From positions 558,001 through 622,000 of the forward strand of contig NZ_FORM01000001.1 of the NCBI RefSeq assembly GCF_900114005.1: a stretch of DNA of 64,000 nt, written 5' to 3'. Positions 34,211-43,592 of the stretch are shown in pieces (the stretch's first letter is position 1; each line of letters begins with the position of its first letter). The DNA is from Olleya namhaensis (GTDB lineage: Bacteria; Bacteroidota; Bacteroidia; Flavobacteriales; Flavobacteriaceae). The notes beneath the pieces were generated by a model. The model made no database searches. It was not told the DNA's origin and saw only the letters and a list, made by a program, of their open reading frames with translations. Position numbers and translations under genes: made by a program.

Positions 34211-36757
34211 TTGAAGATAGCATTAAAAATTTGTATAGTTTCGGGATTAATCTTAGCAACAGTCACTAGTTGTTCAAGAAAAAAAAACAGCTTCATAAAT
34301 CGTAGTTTTCATGCAGTTACTGCAGAATATAACGCTTTGTTTAATGGTTTTGAAGCCTTAAAACAAGGTCGAGATAATCTAAACAACGACTACAAGGACA
34401 ACTATTGGGAGATTTTACCGGTAGAGCGTATGCAAGTTAGTGAAGAGATTGTATTACCTGGTCAATCAAAAAATCAAGATTTTACAAAAGCAGAAGAAAA
34501 AGCGGTAAAAGCAATTCAGAAACACGGAATGAATATTCAGGGTAAAGAATATAACCCGCAAATTGACGAAGCTTATTTATTGTTAGGAGAAGCAAGATAT
34601 TTTGATCAACGTTTTGTGCCAGCATTAGAAGCTTTTAATTACATCCTTTACAAATATCCAGCGTCAGATAAGATTAACACTGCAAAGGTATGGAGAGAAA
34701 AAACCAACATGCGTTTAGAAAATGACGAGTTGGCTATTACAAATCTTAAACGTCTTATCGAGCAAGAAGAGTTAGAAGGACAAGAATTAGCAGATGCGAC
34801 TTCAATCTTAGCACAAGCTTATATTAACACAAAATCTTTAGACAGCGCATTAACCCAAATTAAAATTGCATCAAAAGCAACTAAAGTTAATGACGAAAAA
34901 GGACGTTTCAACTTTATAAAAGGACAACTTTACAATGTGCTAACTTATAAAGACAGTGCTAACCTTGCATTTGATGAGGTTATTGACTTAAACCGAAAAA
35001 TTCCACGTCGTTACTTAATGGCGGCTCAAATAGAAAAAGCAAAAAACTTTGATTACGATAAAGGTGATAAAATAGCATTTTTAAAGCACTTAAGTAAGTT
35101 AGAAAAAGATAGAGAAAATCGTCCATATTTAGATAAGATTTATCATCAAATTGGCGAGTATCATTTAGCTAATAAATCAGATTCTTTAGCGGTTGCGTAT
35201 TACAATAAGTCTTTAAGAGAAAAATCTAAGGATAGAATTTTAGTTGCTAAAAACTATGAGACTTTAGGCGATTTTTACTTTGACAGAAACAACTACAAAT
35301 TTGCAGGTGCGTACTTTGATAGTACAATGACAAGCATGGTAGAAAACAGTAAGCCATTCCGTACTATTAAGCGTAAACGCGAAAACTTAGATGATGTTAT
35401 TTATTACGAAGGTATTGCTGAGGTTAATGACAGTATTCTTAGACTAGTAAAAATGCCGGAAGCAGAACGTTTAGCGTTTTTTACAGACTACACCAATACA
35501 TTAAAACAGCGCTTAGAAGCAGCAAAAGAAAAATTAGAAATAGAAGCACGTAAAAGTGGATTAGCAACAAATGACAATTTGTTTAATAATACAATCACAC
35601 CAAGAGGTGGTTTGCCAGGAGCGGGTTCTAACTTTTACTTTTATAATCCAAGTACTGTTGCATATGGTAAAAACGAATTTTCACGTATTTGGGGAGAACG
35701 TAAAAACGAAGACAATTGGAGATGGTTTTCTGCCAGAGCAGGAGGATTTGCTAATCAATCGGATTTAGATGTCTCTGCATTGGAGGATGAAGATAATGTG
35801 TTATTAAATCCTGACTTTTATATGTCGCAACTACCTTCAACAGAAAAAGAGTTAGACAGCATTAAAAAAGATCGTAATTATGCGTATTACCAATTAGGGT
35901 TAATCTATAAAGAGAAGTTTAAAGAGTATAACTTGTCTAAAAGTAAATTTTTAAACTTATTAGATAGTAATCCAGAAGAGAAATTAGTCTTGCCATCAAA
36001 ATATAATTTGTTTAAGATTTACGAGATCTTAGGACAAAATGATGAGGCTTCTATCGCCAAAGCAGACATTATTGCTAATCATGCAAATTCTAGATATGCT
36101 GAGATTTTGAAAAACCCAGAATTAGCAGCAACAAGAGATGATAGTAGTCCGGAAAGTTTATATGAAGACACTTATAAGTTATTAGAAGGACAAGAATACC
36201 AGCAAGTCATTACGCGTTCTAAAAAGTACATGTCCTTTTTTGATGGTGATGGTATGGTTCCTAAATTTGCATTGCTTAAAGCAACTGCAGAGGGAAGATT
36301 AAACGGATATCAAGCCTATGTTGATGGGCTTAACGATGTTGCTTTAACATTTGCTAATACAGAAGAAGCCATTCAGGCGCAATCTATTATAGCTAGCTTA
36401 AAATCGGTTAGTGATAAAACGTTTAAGCCAGATACTGAGTCTACTAAGTTTAAAGTTGTGTTTCAGTTTAGTAACAATGAGTTAGAAGCTATTAGTAGCT
36501 TCAAAGAGATTTTGGATGAGGTAACGCAAAAAATTACGTATTATAATATGTCAACGTCTGTAGATATATTTAATGCAGAAACAACATTTGTTGTTGTGCA
36601 TGGTTTAAAAAGTGTTGAAGGCGCAAAAGGCTTTGCAGATATATTGAAAGCAGAGGATAAGTATAAAATTAGCAGACCTTATTTTGGAATTTCGTCTGAT
36701 AACTATAAGACGCTTCAAATACATAAAAATCTAAACGAATATTTAGCAATTAAATAA
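34211..36757 (+). CDS. sprE: gliding motility/type IX secretion lipoprotein SprE (PorW)
   Basis: 848 residues. The TTG start at 34211 is chosen because it alone gives a complete lipoprotein signal, MKIALKICIVSGLILATVTSC, with Cys at residue 21. TPR-like helical repeats fill residues 55-400 and 540-720. A conserved opening, SFHAVTAEYNALFNGFEAL, is typical of SprE/PorW. In Flavobacterium johnsoniae SprE is needed for gliding and type IX protein secretion. The protein sits in the periplasm anchored by lipid. It is followed after 12 bases by bactofilin, so the two may be co-expressed. Confidence 0.88.
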   Translation: MKIALKICIVSGLILATVTSCSRKKNSFINRSFHAVTAEYNALFNGFEALKQGRDNLNNDYKDNYWEILPVERMQVSEEIVLPGQSKNQDFTKAEEKAVKAIQKHGMNIQGKEYNPQIDEAYLLLGEARYFDQRFVPALEAFNYILYKYPASDKINTAKVWREKTNMRLENDELAITNLKRLIEQEELEGQELADATSILAQAYINTKSLDSALTQIKIASKATKVNDEKGRFNFIKGQLYNVLTYKDSANLAFDEVIDLNRKIPRRYLMAAQIEKAKNFDYDKGDKIAFLKHLSKLEKDRENRPYLDKIYHQIGEYHLANKSDSLAVAYYNKSLREKSKDRILVAKNYETLGDFYFDRNNYKFAGAYFDSTMTSMVENSKPFRTIKRKRENLDDVIYYEGIAEVNDSILRLVKMPEAERLAFFTDYTNTLKQRLEAAKEKLEIEARKSGLATNDNLFNNTITPRGGLPGAGSNFYFYNPSTVAYGKNEFSRIWGERKNEDNWRWFSARAGGFANQSDLDVSALEDEDNVLLNPDFYMSQLPSTEKELDSIKKDRNYAYYQLGLIYKEKFKEYNLSKSKFLNLLDSNPEEKLVLPSKYNLFKIYEILGQNDEASIAKADIIANHANSRYAEILKNPELAATRDDSSPESLYEDTYKLLEGQEYQQVITRSKKYMSFFDGDGMVPKFALLKATAEGRLNGYQAYVDGLNDVALTFANTEEAIQAQSIIASLKSVSDKTFKPDTESTKFKVVFQFSNNELEAISSFKEILDEVTQKITYYNMSTSVDIFNAETTFVVVHGLKSVEGAKGFADILKAEDKYKISRPYFGISSDNYKTLQIHKNLNEYLAIK

Positions 36758-36769
36758 TTTCCCTTTAAA

Positions 36770-37156
36770 ATGAAAAACAAGCAGCAAGAGCAGTTTTCTA
36801 TTCAAAATATAATAGCAAAAGGCACAAAAATAGTAGGAGACTTTTTTAGTGATGGTGATATAAGAGTTGACGGTACAATAGAAGGTAATATAGAAACTTC
36901 TGGAAAAGTTGTTATTGGTAAAGAAGGAGAAATAATAGGAAAATTAAAGTGTAGTAATGCGTATTTTGAAGGTAAACTTACCGGTACTTTAGAGCTTACA
37001 GAAACACTTACGTTAAAATCTACAGCGTATATCGAAGGGGATGTAATTACTCAGAAATTAGCGGTAGAGCCTGGGGCAACTTTTAATGTGTCTTGCGTTA
37101 TGAAAACCACTGTAAAAGATCTAAATAGTGGCTCGAAAACCAAAAAAACAGCTTAA
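36770..37156 (+). CDS. bactofilin (polymer-forming cytoskeletal protein)
   Basis: 128 residues. A short polar N-tail (to residue 20) is followed by a right-handed beta-helix with regular turns: GTKIVGDFFSDGDIRVDGTIEGNIETSGKV in two stretches, then AYIEGDVITQKLAVEPGATF. These repeats are diagnostic of bactofilins, which polymerise without nucleotide at the inner membrane. It lies between sprE and the ATP synthase genes. Its 3' end overlaps the GTG start of atpZ by 29 bases. Confidence 0.9.
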   Translation: MKNKQQEQFSIQNIIAKGTKIVGDFFSDGDIRVDGTIEGNIETSGKVVIGKEGEIIGKLKCSNAYFEGKLTGTLELTETLTLKSTAYIEGDVITQKLAVEPGATFNVSCVMKTTVKDLNSGSKTKKTA

Positions 37157-37367
37157 TCCTTATATTAGGTTTACTTCAATAGCATTCCAAATGGGAATTA
37201 CCATTTGGCTAGGAAGTCTATTGGGTAGTTGGTTGGATACTAATTATGGTAGCGACAATCAATTTTATTTTAAAACAATAACATTAATAGCTGTGTTTAT
37301 AGCCATGTATGCGGTAATCAAACAAGTTATAAAAATCACTAACAATCAAAAAAACAAAAATGAATAA
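37128..37367 (+). CDS. atpZ: AtpZ/AtpI family protein
   Basis: 79 residues, GTG start. Two membrane helices (about residues 14-34 and 47-66) with the motif GITIWLGSLLGSWLDTNYG match the AtpZ/AtpI family that precedes F0F1 ATP synthase operons and is linked to c-ring assembly or ion uptake. It overlaps bactofilin by 29 bases and the next gene by 8 bases. The GTG lies inside the bactofilin gene, and no ATG is available. Confidence 0.8.
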   Translation: MARKPKKQLNPYIRFTSIAFQMGITIWLGSLLGSWLDTNYGSDNQFYFKTITLIAVFIAMYAVIKQVIKITNNQKNKNE

Positions 37368-37731
37368 ACGTATTTTATATGTCGTTGCTTCAATACTTGT
37401 AATATTAGTAGTAGCCTATAATCTTCAAAGCTACTTAACGGACGATAACGTACCGTACTCTTTACAAAAGCTTTATATCTTTCATGGTATTGCTGTTTTA
37501 ATAGTCTATTTAGGTATCGAGATTATACACGATAAAATGCCTAATCAAATAGGGACAGCTTATCTTACATTGATGTTTTTGAAAATAGGAACTTTTATAT
37601 TATTATTTAAAAGCACCATCTTTTCAATCAAAGATTTGACCTTAACAGATCGTTTAGGCTTAGTAATACCGTTTTTTTTGTTTTTAATAGTAGAAACAGC
37701 TTGTATTGCCAAATTATTAAAAAGCAAGTAA
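37360..37731 (+). CDS. small polytopic membrane protein (DUF6168-like)
   Basis: 123 residues with four hydrophobic helices (about 5-22, 40-57, 66-84, 98-117). It occupies the position of atpI between atpZ and atpB in this operon. I recall similar Flavobacteriaceae proteins labelled DUF6168. No catalytic residues are visible. A role in ATP synthase assembly is inferred only from context. It overlaps atpZ by 8 bases, and 135 bases with a promoter follow. Confidence 0.72.
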   Translation: MNKRILYVVASILVILVVAYNLQSYLTDDNVPYSLQKLYIFHGIAVLIVYLGIEIIHDKMPNQIGTAYLTLMFLKIGTFILLFKSTIFSIKDLTLTDRLGLVIPFFLFLIVETACIAKLLKSK

Positions 37732-37795
37732 GTGTGTGAAGTATAGTGTTATAGCGATAAGGTTGGACATAAAAAAAATCTAATTAAAAAAAGCG

Positions 37796-37825
37796 TTTAC
37801 CTTTTTAAATTATTACTTACATTTG
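37796..37825 (+). promoter_or_regulatory. promoter upstream of atpB
   Basis: TACATTTG (37818-37825) is a perfect TAnnTTTG -7 box. TTTAC at 37796-37800 stands 17 bases upstream as a weak -33 element. The predicted leader to the atpB ATG is about 37 bases. This suggests that the core ATP synthase genes can be transcribed independently of sprE, bactofilin and atpZ. Confidence 0.55.
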
Positions 37826-37866
37826 CACAAAATTTACAGACCATAAATTTATTAGTTACAAAAAGT

Positions 37867-38982
37867 ATGATGTTGGCAAAAAAATCTATCAATTTTATAA
37901 CAATATTAGTTCTAATGTTATTTTCAGTCTCTTCTTATGGAGACGATACTAAACAAGAACCAGGGAATCAAGTGAACACTGCTCAAGAAATTAAGGAGTA
38001 TATCAAACATCACTTAAAAGATTCTCACGATTTTCACTTTTTCACTCATAATGAGTCTGGAACGCATTATAGTTTTCCATTACCAGTTATCGTTTGGACT
38101 AAAGATGGTTTAAAAACATTTATGTCTTCTGCTTTTCATCATGATGATAGTGGAAGCGAAATTGTAACTAAAGGAGATACACGTTTAGTAAAACTACACA
38201 GTAAAATATACGAGTTGGATGCAGGAGCAACAACAGTAGCTTTTGATGAGAAACATCATCCAACAAATGCACATAAAGTTATAGATTTTTCAATCACAAA
38301 ATCTGTAGTTGGAATGTTATTAACTGGAGTTTTAATGTTATTAGGTTTTAGTGCATTAGCAAGAGGGTATAAAAAAGGACATTCAGTACCAAAAGGTATT
38401 AGTAGAGTTTTAGAGCCTTTAGTAATATATGTAAGAGATGATATTGCAAAGCCAAATATTGGAGAGAAAAAATACCGTAAATTCATGGGGTTTTTACTAA
38501 CTGTATTTTTCTTTATCTGGATCTTAAACTTATTAGGATTAACACCAATAGGATTTAATGTTACAGGTCAGATCGCAGTAACAGCATGTTTAGCAATTTT
38601 TACAGCAGTTATATATTTATTTAGTGCAAGTAAAGATTTTTGGAAGCACACATTATGGATGCCAGGTGTACCTGTAATTTTACGTCCAATATTAGCAGTA
38701 ATAGAGTTAGTAGGTTTTATTTTAATTAAACCTTTCTCATTATTAGTTCGTTTATTTGCAAACATGACAGCAGGTCACTTTGTTGTAATGAGCTTAATAG
38801 CATTAATGATAACAATGAAAGAATCATTTGGAGCTGTTGGATCAACAGGGATGTCTTTAGTGTTAGCATTATTTATTTCGGTTATTGAAATTTTAGTAGC
38901 CTTTTTACAAGCGTTTATTTTCACGATGTTATCATCGTTATTTATAGGAATGGCAGTCGAAGAACACGACGATCATCACTAA
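37867..38982 (+). CDS. atpB: F0F1 ATP synthase subunit a
   Basis: 371 residues, long for subunit a (usually 230-280). A signal-like helix (residues 8-24) and a His-rich periplasmic-type region (HHLKDSHDFHFFTHNESG) make an N-terminal extension of about 135 residues, which is common in Bacteroidota. The a-subunit core follows with helices from residue 140. SLLVRLFANMTAGHFVV holds the essential arginine of the proton channel, near residue 293. It forms the proton path with the c-ring at the inner membrane. An adjacent second ATG at 37870 could also be used. Confidence 0.93.
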   Translation: MMLAKKSINFITILVLMLFSVSSYGDDTKQEPGNQVNTAQEIKEYIKHHLKDSHDFHFFTHNESGTHYSFPLPVIVWTKDGLKTFMSSAFHHDDSGSEIVTKGDTRLVKLHSKIYELDAGATTVAFDEKHHPTNAHKVIDFSITKSVVGMLLTGVLMLLGFSALARGYKKGHSVPKGISRVLEPLVIYVRDDIAKPNIGEKKYRKFMGFLLTVFFFIWILNLLGLTPIGFNVTGQIAVTACLAIFTAVIYLFSASKDFWKHTLWMPGVPVILRPILAVIELVGFILIKPFSLLVRLFANMTAGHFVVMSLIALMITMKESFGAVGSTGMSLVLALFISVIEILVAFLQAFIFTMLSSLFIGMAVEEHDDHH

Positions 38983-39010
38983 CAAGAATTTGTTTAATTA
39001 ATATTTATAA

Positions 39011-39211
<201 letters not shown>

Positions 39212-39226
39212 TCCTAAAACAAAAAG

Positions 39227-39264
39227 AAACAGCTTTCTGCAACGGTTGGTTGCAGAAACTGTTT
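39227..39264 (+). promoter_or_regulatory. strong hairpin between atpE and atpF
   Basis: AAACAG (39227-39232) pairs with CTGTTT (39259-39264), and TTTCTGCAAC (39234-39243) with GTTGCAGAAA (39249-39258). This gives a 16-bp stem with one bulged C and a 5-base loop. Only TTTT then AAATT follows, so termination would be partial. It probably sets the high c-subunit ratio by stabilising the upstream mRNA or reducing read-through (inference). Confidence 0.7.
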
Positions 39265-39303
39265 TAAATTAAACAAAAAGACAATTATAGTAATCTATAT
39301 AGT

Positions 39304-39804
39304 ATGGAAACTTTATTAAACGATTTTTCAGTAGGCTTGTTTGTAATGCAAGGTGTTATCTTATTAATATTAATTATATTAATGAGAAAATTTGCATGGA
39401 AGCCTATTCTAGACGCTTTACAAACTCGTGAAGACGGTATACAAAATGCATTAGACTCAGCTGAAAATGCTAAGTTAGAAATGCAAAATCTTCAAGCAGA
39501 TAACGAGAAGTTATTAAAAGAAGCACGTGCAGAACGTGAGTCTATGCTTAAAGAAGCAAGAGAATTAAAGAATAAAATGATTGAAGACGCTAAAACGGAA
39601 GCTCAAGCACAAGCAAACAATATGATTGCTCAAGCACAAGCTGCTATTGAAAGCGAAAAGAAAGCAGCTATGGCAGAATTAAAAGGTCATGTTGCAGGTT
39701 TATCTTTACAAATTGCAGAAAAAGTAGTAGGTCAAGAATTATCTAACAAAGACAAACAACTACAATTAGTAGAGTCTATGTTAAATGATGCTAAATTAAA
39801 CTAG
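39304..39804 (+). CDS. atpF: F0F1 ATP synthase subunit b
   Basis: 166 residues. One N-terminal membrane helix (residues 10-28, LFVMQGVILLILIILMRKF) with WKPILDALQTREDGI, then a long charged coiled coil (residues 35-140), typical of the peripheral stalk dimer. It links the membrane sector to delta and alpha. It lies in the usual order between atpE and atpH, with 7 bases to atpH. Confidence 0.93.
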   Translation: METLLNDFSVGLFVMQGVILLILIILMRKFAWKPILDALQTREDGIQNALDSAENAKLEMQNLQADNEKLLKEARAERESMLKEARELKNKMIEDAKTEAQAQANNMIAQAQAAIESEKKAAMAELKGHVAGLSLQIAEKVVGQELSNKDKQLQLVESMLNDAKLN

Positions 39805-39811
39805 TCAAAAC

Positions 39812-40348
39812 ATGGCAGGAGAAAGAGCAGCAATACGTTACGCAAAAGCGGTTTTAAGTTTAGCTACAGATAATAATATAGCTGAGGCTGTAAATACTGA
39901 CATGGAGCTAATAAATAATACAGTAGCGCAAAGTAAAGACTTAAAAGACATGCTTTACAGTCCTGTAATTAGTGCAAGTATTAAAAAATCAGCGTTATTA
40001 GAAATTTTTAAAGGTATTAACCAGGCAACGGTTAATTTAATAGATACCTTAATTACTAATAAGCGTGTAGACCTATTACCACATGTAGCCTCAAAGTTTA
40101 TAACTTTGTTTGAGCAACAAAAAGGTAGTCAAATTGCAACCGTTACTACAGCAGTGCCTTTAACAGAAGCTTTAGAAGCTAAAGTTTTAGCAAAAGTTAA
40201 GGAGCTTACAGGTAAAGAGGCAGCAATTAAAAATATAGTAGATGAAAGCATTTTAGGTGGTTTTATTCTAAGAGTTGGAGATACACAGTATAATGCTAGT
40301 ATCGCTGACCAATTAAGCAAGTTAAAAAGAGAATTTACAATAAACTAA
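39812..40348 (+). CDS. atpH: F0F1 ATP synthase subunit delta
   Basis: 178 residues. The N-terminal helical bundle (RAAIRYAKAVLSLATDNN) binds the tip of alpha; the C-terminal part with DESILGGFILRVGDTQYNAS is the OSCP/delta signature that contacts subunit b. Cytoplasmic. It is separated from atpA by 42 bases holding a dispersed palindromic repeat. Confidence 0.93.
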   Translation: MAGERAAIRYAKAVLSLATDNNIAEAVNTDMELINNTVAQSKDLKDMLYSPVISASIKKSALLEIFKGINQATVNLIDTLITNKRVDLLPHVASKFITLFEQQKGSQIATVTTAVPLTEALEAKVLAKVKELTGKEAAIKNIVDESILGGFILRVGDTQYNASIADQLSKLKREFTIN

Positions 40349-40353
40349 GACTT

Positions 40354-40374
40354 ACCCTGAGTTTGTCGAAGGGT
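40354..40374. repeat. small dispersed palindromic repeat
   Basis: ACCCT and AGGGT flank GAGTTTGTCGA. The unit is a close variant of the widely seen intergenic palindrome CCTTCGACAAGCTCAGG. It sits in the atpH-atpA spacer, 17 bases before the atpA start, so it is transcribed and could fold. Confidence 0.6.
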
Positions 40375-40390
40375 CTAAATATCAATAAAG

Positions 40391-41971
40391 ATGGCAGAAG
40401 TAAAACCAGCTGAAGTATCAGCAATCTTAAAACAACAACTTTCAGGTTTTGAAGCTAGCGCTTCATTAGACGAGGTTGGAACAGTATTAACAGTAGGTGA
40501 TGGTATTGTACGAGCTTACGGATTAGCTAACGCACAATATGGTGAATTAGTAGAATTCGACGGTGGATTAGAAGGTATCGTACTTAACCTTGAAGAAGAT
40601 AATGTAGGTATTGTACTTTTAGGAACTTCAGTAGGAGTTAGAGAAGGATCTACAGTAAAACGTACTAATCGTATCGCATCTGTTAAAGTAGGTGAAGGTA
40701 TTGTTGGACGTGTTGTAGATACACTAGGTAACCCAATTGATGGTAAAGGACCAATTACTGGAACAACTTATGAGATGCCTCTAGAGCGTAAAGCACCAGG
40801 AGTTATCTACAGAGAGCCAGTAACAGAGCCATTACAAACAGGAATTAAAGCTATTGATGCTATGATCCCAGTTGGTAGAGGGCAACGTGAGTTAGTTATT
40901 GGTGACAGACAAACAGGTAAAACTGCAGTTTGTATTGATGCTATCTTAAATCAAAAAGAATTTTACGATGCAGGAGAACCTGTATATTGTATATATGTTG
41001 CAATTGGTCAAAAGGCTGCAACAGTAGCACTTATTGCTAAAACATTAGAAGAAAAAGGAGCATTAGCGTATACTACGATAGTAGCAGCTAACGCATCAGA
41101 TCCAGCAGCAATGCAGGTATATGCACCGTTTACAGGAGCATCTATTGGAGAATATTTTAGAGATACTGGTAGACCAGCTTTAATTGTATTTGATGATTTA
41201 TCAAAGCAAGCAGTTGCTTACCGTGAGGTATCTTTATTATTAAGACGTCCACCGGGACGTGAGGCGTATCCTGGAGATGTATTTTATTTACACTCAAGAT
41301 TATTAGAACGTTCTGCAAAAATCATTAATAATGATGCAATTGCAAGAGAGATGAATGATTTACCAGATTCATTAAAACCAATCGTAAAAGGTGGTGGTTC
41401 TCTTACTGCTTTGCCAATTATTGAAACACAAGCAGGAGACGTTTCGGCATATATCCCTACTAACGTAATTTCTATTACAGATGGGCAAATTTTCTTAGAT
41501 GGAGATTTATTTAACTCTGGTGTTCGTCCAGCAATTAACGTAGGTATTTCTGTATCTCGTGTTGGAGGTAATGCACAGATTAAATCAATGAAAAAGGTGT
41601 CTGGTACTTTAAAACTTGATCAAGCACAATACCGTGAGCTTGAAGCTTTCGCTAAGTTTGGTTCAGATTTAGATGCAGTTACTTTAAATGTAATCAACAA
41701 AGGAAAACGTAATGTTGAGATTTTAAAGCAAGCACAAAACGATCCTTTTAAAGTTGAAGATCAAGTAGCAATTATTTATGCCGGTTCTAAAAACTTATTA
41801 AAAGATGTTCCTGTTGAAAAAGTTAAAGAATTTCAACGTGATTATTTAGAGTTTTTAAATGCTAAACATAGAAATATATTAGATAGTTTAAAAGCTGGAA
41901 AATTAACGGATGAAGTTACAGATGTGTTAACAGTTGTTGCTAAAGAATTATCTGCTAAGTATAGAGCATAG
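40391..41971 (+). CDS. atpA: F0F1 ATP synthase subunit alpha
   Basis: 526 residues. The N-terminal barrel (ADGI-type region [19 protein letters not shown]) is followed by Walker A GDRQTGKT near residue 172, the catalytic-interface arginine segment [10 protein letters not shown] near residue 385, and [21 protein letters not shown]. It forms the noncatalytic nucleotide sites of F1. Length and motifs are complete. The beta subunit gene is not next to it; it must lie elsewhere in the genome. Confidence 0.96.
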   Translation: MAEVKPAEVSAILKQQLSGFEASASLDEVGTVLTVGDGIVRAYGLANAQYGELVEFDGGLEGIVLNLEEDNVGIVLLGTSVGVREGSTVKRTNRIASVKVGEGIVGRVVDTLGNPIDGKGPITGTTYEMPLERKAPGVIYREPVTEPLQTGIKAIDAMIPVGRGQRELVIGDRQTGKTAVCIDAILNQKEFYDAGEPVYCIYVAIGQKAATVALIAKTLEEKGALAYTTIVAANASDPAAMQVYAPFTGASIGEYFRDTGRPALIVFDDLSKQAVAYREVSLLLRRPPGREAYPGDVFYLHSRLLERSAKIINNDAIAREMNDLPDSLKPIVKGGGSLTALPIIETQAGDVSAYIPTNVISITDGQIFLDGDLFNSGVRPAINVGISVSRVGGNAQIKSMKKVSGTLKLDQAQYRELEAFAKFGSDLDAVTLNVINKGKRNVEILKQAQNDPFKVEDQVAIIYAGSKNLLKDVPVEKVKEFQRDYLEFLNAKHRNILDSLKAGKLTDEVTDVLTVVAKELSAKYRA

Positions 41972-42029
41972 TATTCTTCCTATCTCTTTTTAAAGAGAAA
42001 CGAGAGTTTGTAAAGTATAACATTTTAAA

Positions 42030-42053
42030 AAGTCCTTTTTTAGGAAAGGACTT
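42030..42053 (+). promoter_or_regulatory. hairpin before the atpG start
   Basis: AAGTCCTTT (42030-42038) pairs with AAAGGACTT (42045-42053) around a 6-base loop, 12 bases before the atpG ATG. No T-run follows. A second small stem, TCTCTTT/AAAGAGA, lies at 41983-41998. They may affect mRNA processing or ribosome access. Confidence 0.5.
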
Positions 42054-42065
42054 AGGATAATAAAA

Positions 42066-42926
42066 ATGGCTAATTTAAAAGAAATACGTAACAGAATAGC
42101 TTCAGTATCTTCAACGATGCAGATTACTAGTGCCATGAAAATGGTATCTGCTGCTAAATTGAAAAAAGCTCAAGATGCTATTACAGCAATGCGACCTTAT
42201 TCGGACAAGTTAACTGAGCTTTTACAAAGTTTAAGTGCAACTTTAGATGAAGATGCAGGAAGTAAATTTGCTGAACAACGCGACGTTAATAATGTATTAA
42301 TTGTATCTATAACTTCTAATAGAGGTTTATGTGGTGCTTTTAATTCTAACATTATTAAGCAAACACAAAACTTGATTTCTAATGTGTATGCAGGTAAAAA
42401 AGTATCTGTTTTAGCAATAGGAAAAAAGTCTAACGATGCATTTTCTAAAAAGGGACTTGTTATCGAAAATCAAAGCAGAATATTTGATGATTTAACATTC
42501 AATAACGTTGCTGATATTGCAGAGATGTTAATGAATAAATTTAATGAAGGCGAATTTGATAAAATTGAAATCGTTTACAATAAATTTAAAAATGCAGCAA
42601 CTCAAATAGTAATGACTGAGCAGTTTTTACCAATTATTCCAATGGAAGGTGAAGTTGATGCTAATTCTGATTATATCTTTGAGCCATCTAAGCTAGAAAT
42701 TATTGAGGAGTTAATACCAAAGTCACTTAAGACTCAATTATACAAAGGTATAAGAGATAGTTTTGCTTCAGAGCATGGTGCGCGTATGACAGCAATGCAC
42801 AAGGCAACAGATAATGCTACTGAGTTAAGAGATCAACTTAAGTTAACTTACAACAAAGCACGTCAAGCCTCTATTACTAATGAGATCCTTGAGATTGTTG
42901 GTGGTGCAGAAGCATTAAATAACTAA
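42066..42926 (+). CDS. atpG: F0F1 ATP synthase subunit gamma
   Basis: 286 residues. The N-terminal helix EIRNRIASVSSTMQITSAMKMVSAAKLKKA and the C-terminal signature TDNATELRDQLKLTYNKARQA...ITNEILEIVGGAEAL form the rotating coiled coil; ITSNRGLCGAFN is the family motif. It is the central shaft of F1. Last gene of the operon, followed by a strong terminator; atpD and atpC are absent here. Confidence 0.95.
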   Translation: MANLKEIRNRIASVSSTMQITSAMKMVSAAKLKKAQDAITAMRPYSDKLTELLQSLSATLDEDAGSKFAEQRDVNNVLIVSITSNRGLCGAFNSNIIKQTQNLISNVYAGKKVSVLAIGKKSNDAFSKKGLVIENQSRIFDDLTFNNVADIAEMLMNKFNEGEFDKIEIVYNKFKNAATQIVMTEQFLPIIPMEGEVDANSDYIFEPSKLEIIEELIPKSLKTQLYKGIRDSFASEHGARMTAMHKATDNATELRDQLKLTYNKARQASITNEILEIVGGAEALNN

Positions 42927-42975
42927 GATAATAGGAGCACATAGTATACTAAGTGTTTTATTTTATAATTTTATT

Positions 42976-43007
42976 AAAACCTTATTCAATTTGAATAGGG
43001 TTTTTTT
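42976..43007 (+). terminator. intrinsic terminator of the ATP synthase operon
   Basis: AAACCTTATTCAA pairs with TTGAATAGGGTTT (one G-T pair) and is followed by seven T. Located 50 bases after the atpG stop. Confidence 0.85.
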
Positions 43008-43028
43008 ATGGAATACGTTTTGATTAAG

Positions 43029-43036
43029 TACCTTTA
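43029..43036 (+). promoter_or_regulatory. candidate -7 box of the lipoprotein gene
   Basis: TACCTTTA, one mismatch from TAnnTTTG, 18 bases before the ATG at 43055 and directly behind the operon terminator. Confidence 0.35.
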
Positions 43037-43054
43037 TACTAAATACAATTTATC

Positions 43055-43528
43055 ATGCAATTTTTTAAATATTTAAGTGTTTCTGTTTTAGCTAGTTTGT
43101 TTTTTGTACAGTGTAGTTCTGCTCAAAAATTAGAGCAAGACGCACCCTTTAAAACTAGTAAGGCGTATTACCAAAAATGGATTGCAGGTATTCAAGGTGG
43201 TGGTTCTGGTATAAATGTATTTATTCCTGTGACAACAGCATTAAACTCTGTAAAATTAGATAGCTTATATTTTAGAGGACAAAAAGTAATATTGCAATCA
43301 CAACCAAGTAATGGTAGTTTGTTTATGGGACGTATAATTACAGAAACCAATCAAAGGGAAGATTTTAAAGCTAGTACTACAGAAATGCCTTTTGAGTTAA
43401 ATGATAATCAAGCAGTAATTAGTTATATAGAAAATGGTATAACCAAGTATTTTAAAATAGATAATATTGTTGAAAAGCAAATGGAACAATATCCAAGTGC
43501 GCCACCAAGAAACCGTAATAAGCAATAA
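43055..43528 (+). CDS. uncharacterised lipoprotein
   Basis: 157 residues. The signal ends in a lipobox, LASLFFVQC with Cys near residue 20, followed by SSAQKLEQDAPF. The mature part is beta-rich (GGGSGINVFIPVTTAL, LDSLYFRGQKVILQS) with a charged proline tail (PSAPPRNRNKQ). I recognise the type as a small lipoprotein widespread in Flavobacteriaceae but know no function. It has its own likely promoter and is followed after 64 bases by the flippase gene. Confidence 0.75.
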   Translation: MQFFKYLSVSVLASLFFVQCSSAQKLEQDAPFKTSKAYYQKWIAGIQGGGSGINVFIPVTTALNSVKLDSLYFRGQKVILQSQPSNGSLFMGRIITETNQREDFKASTTEMPFELNDNQAVISYIENGITKYFKIDNIVEKQMEQYPSAPPRNRNKQ

Positions 43529-43592
43529 CTAGTATTTAGCCTTTATTTTCTTGGTTTCAAACAGACTCTTTTAATTCAAATTATAAAACACA

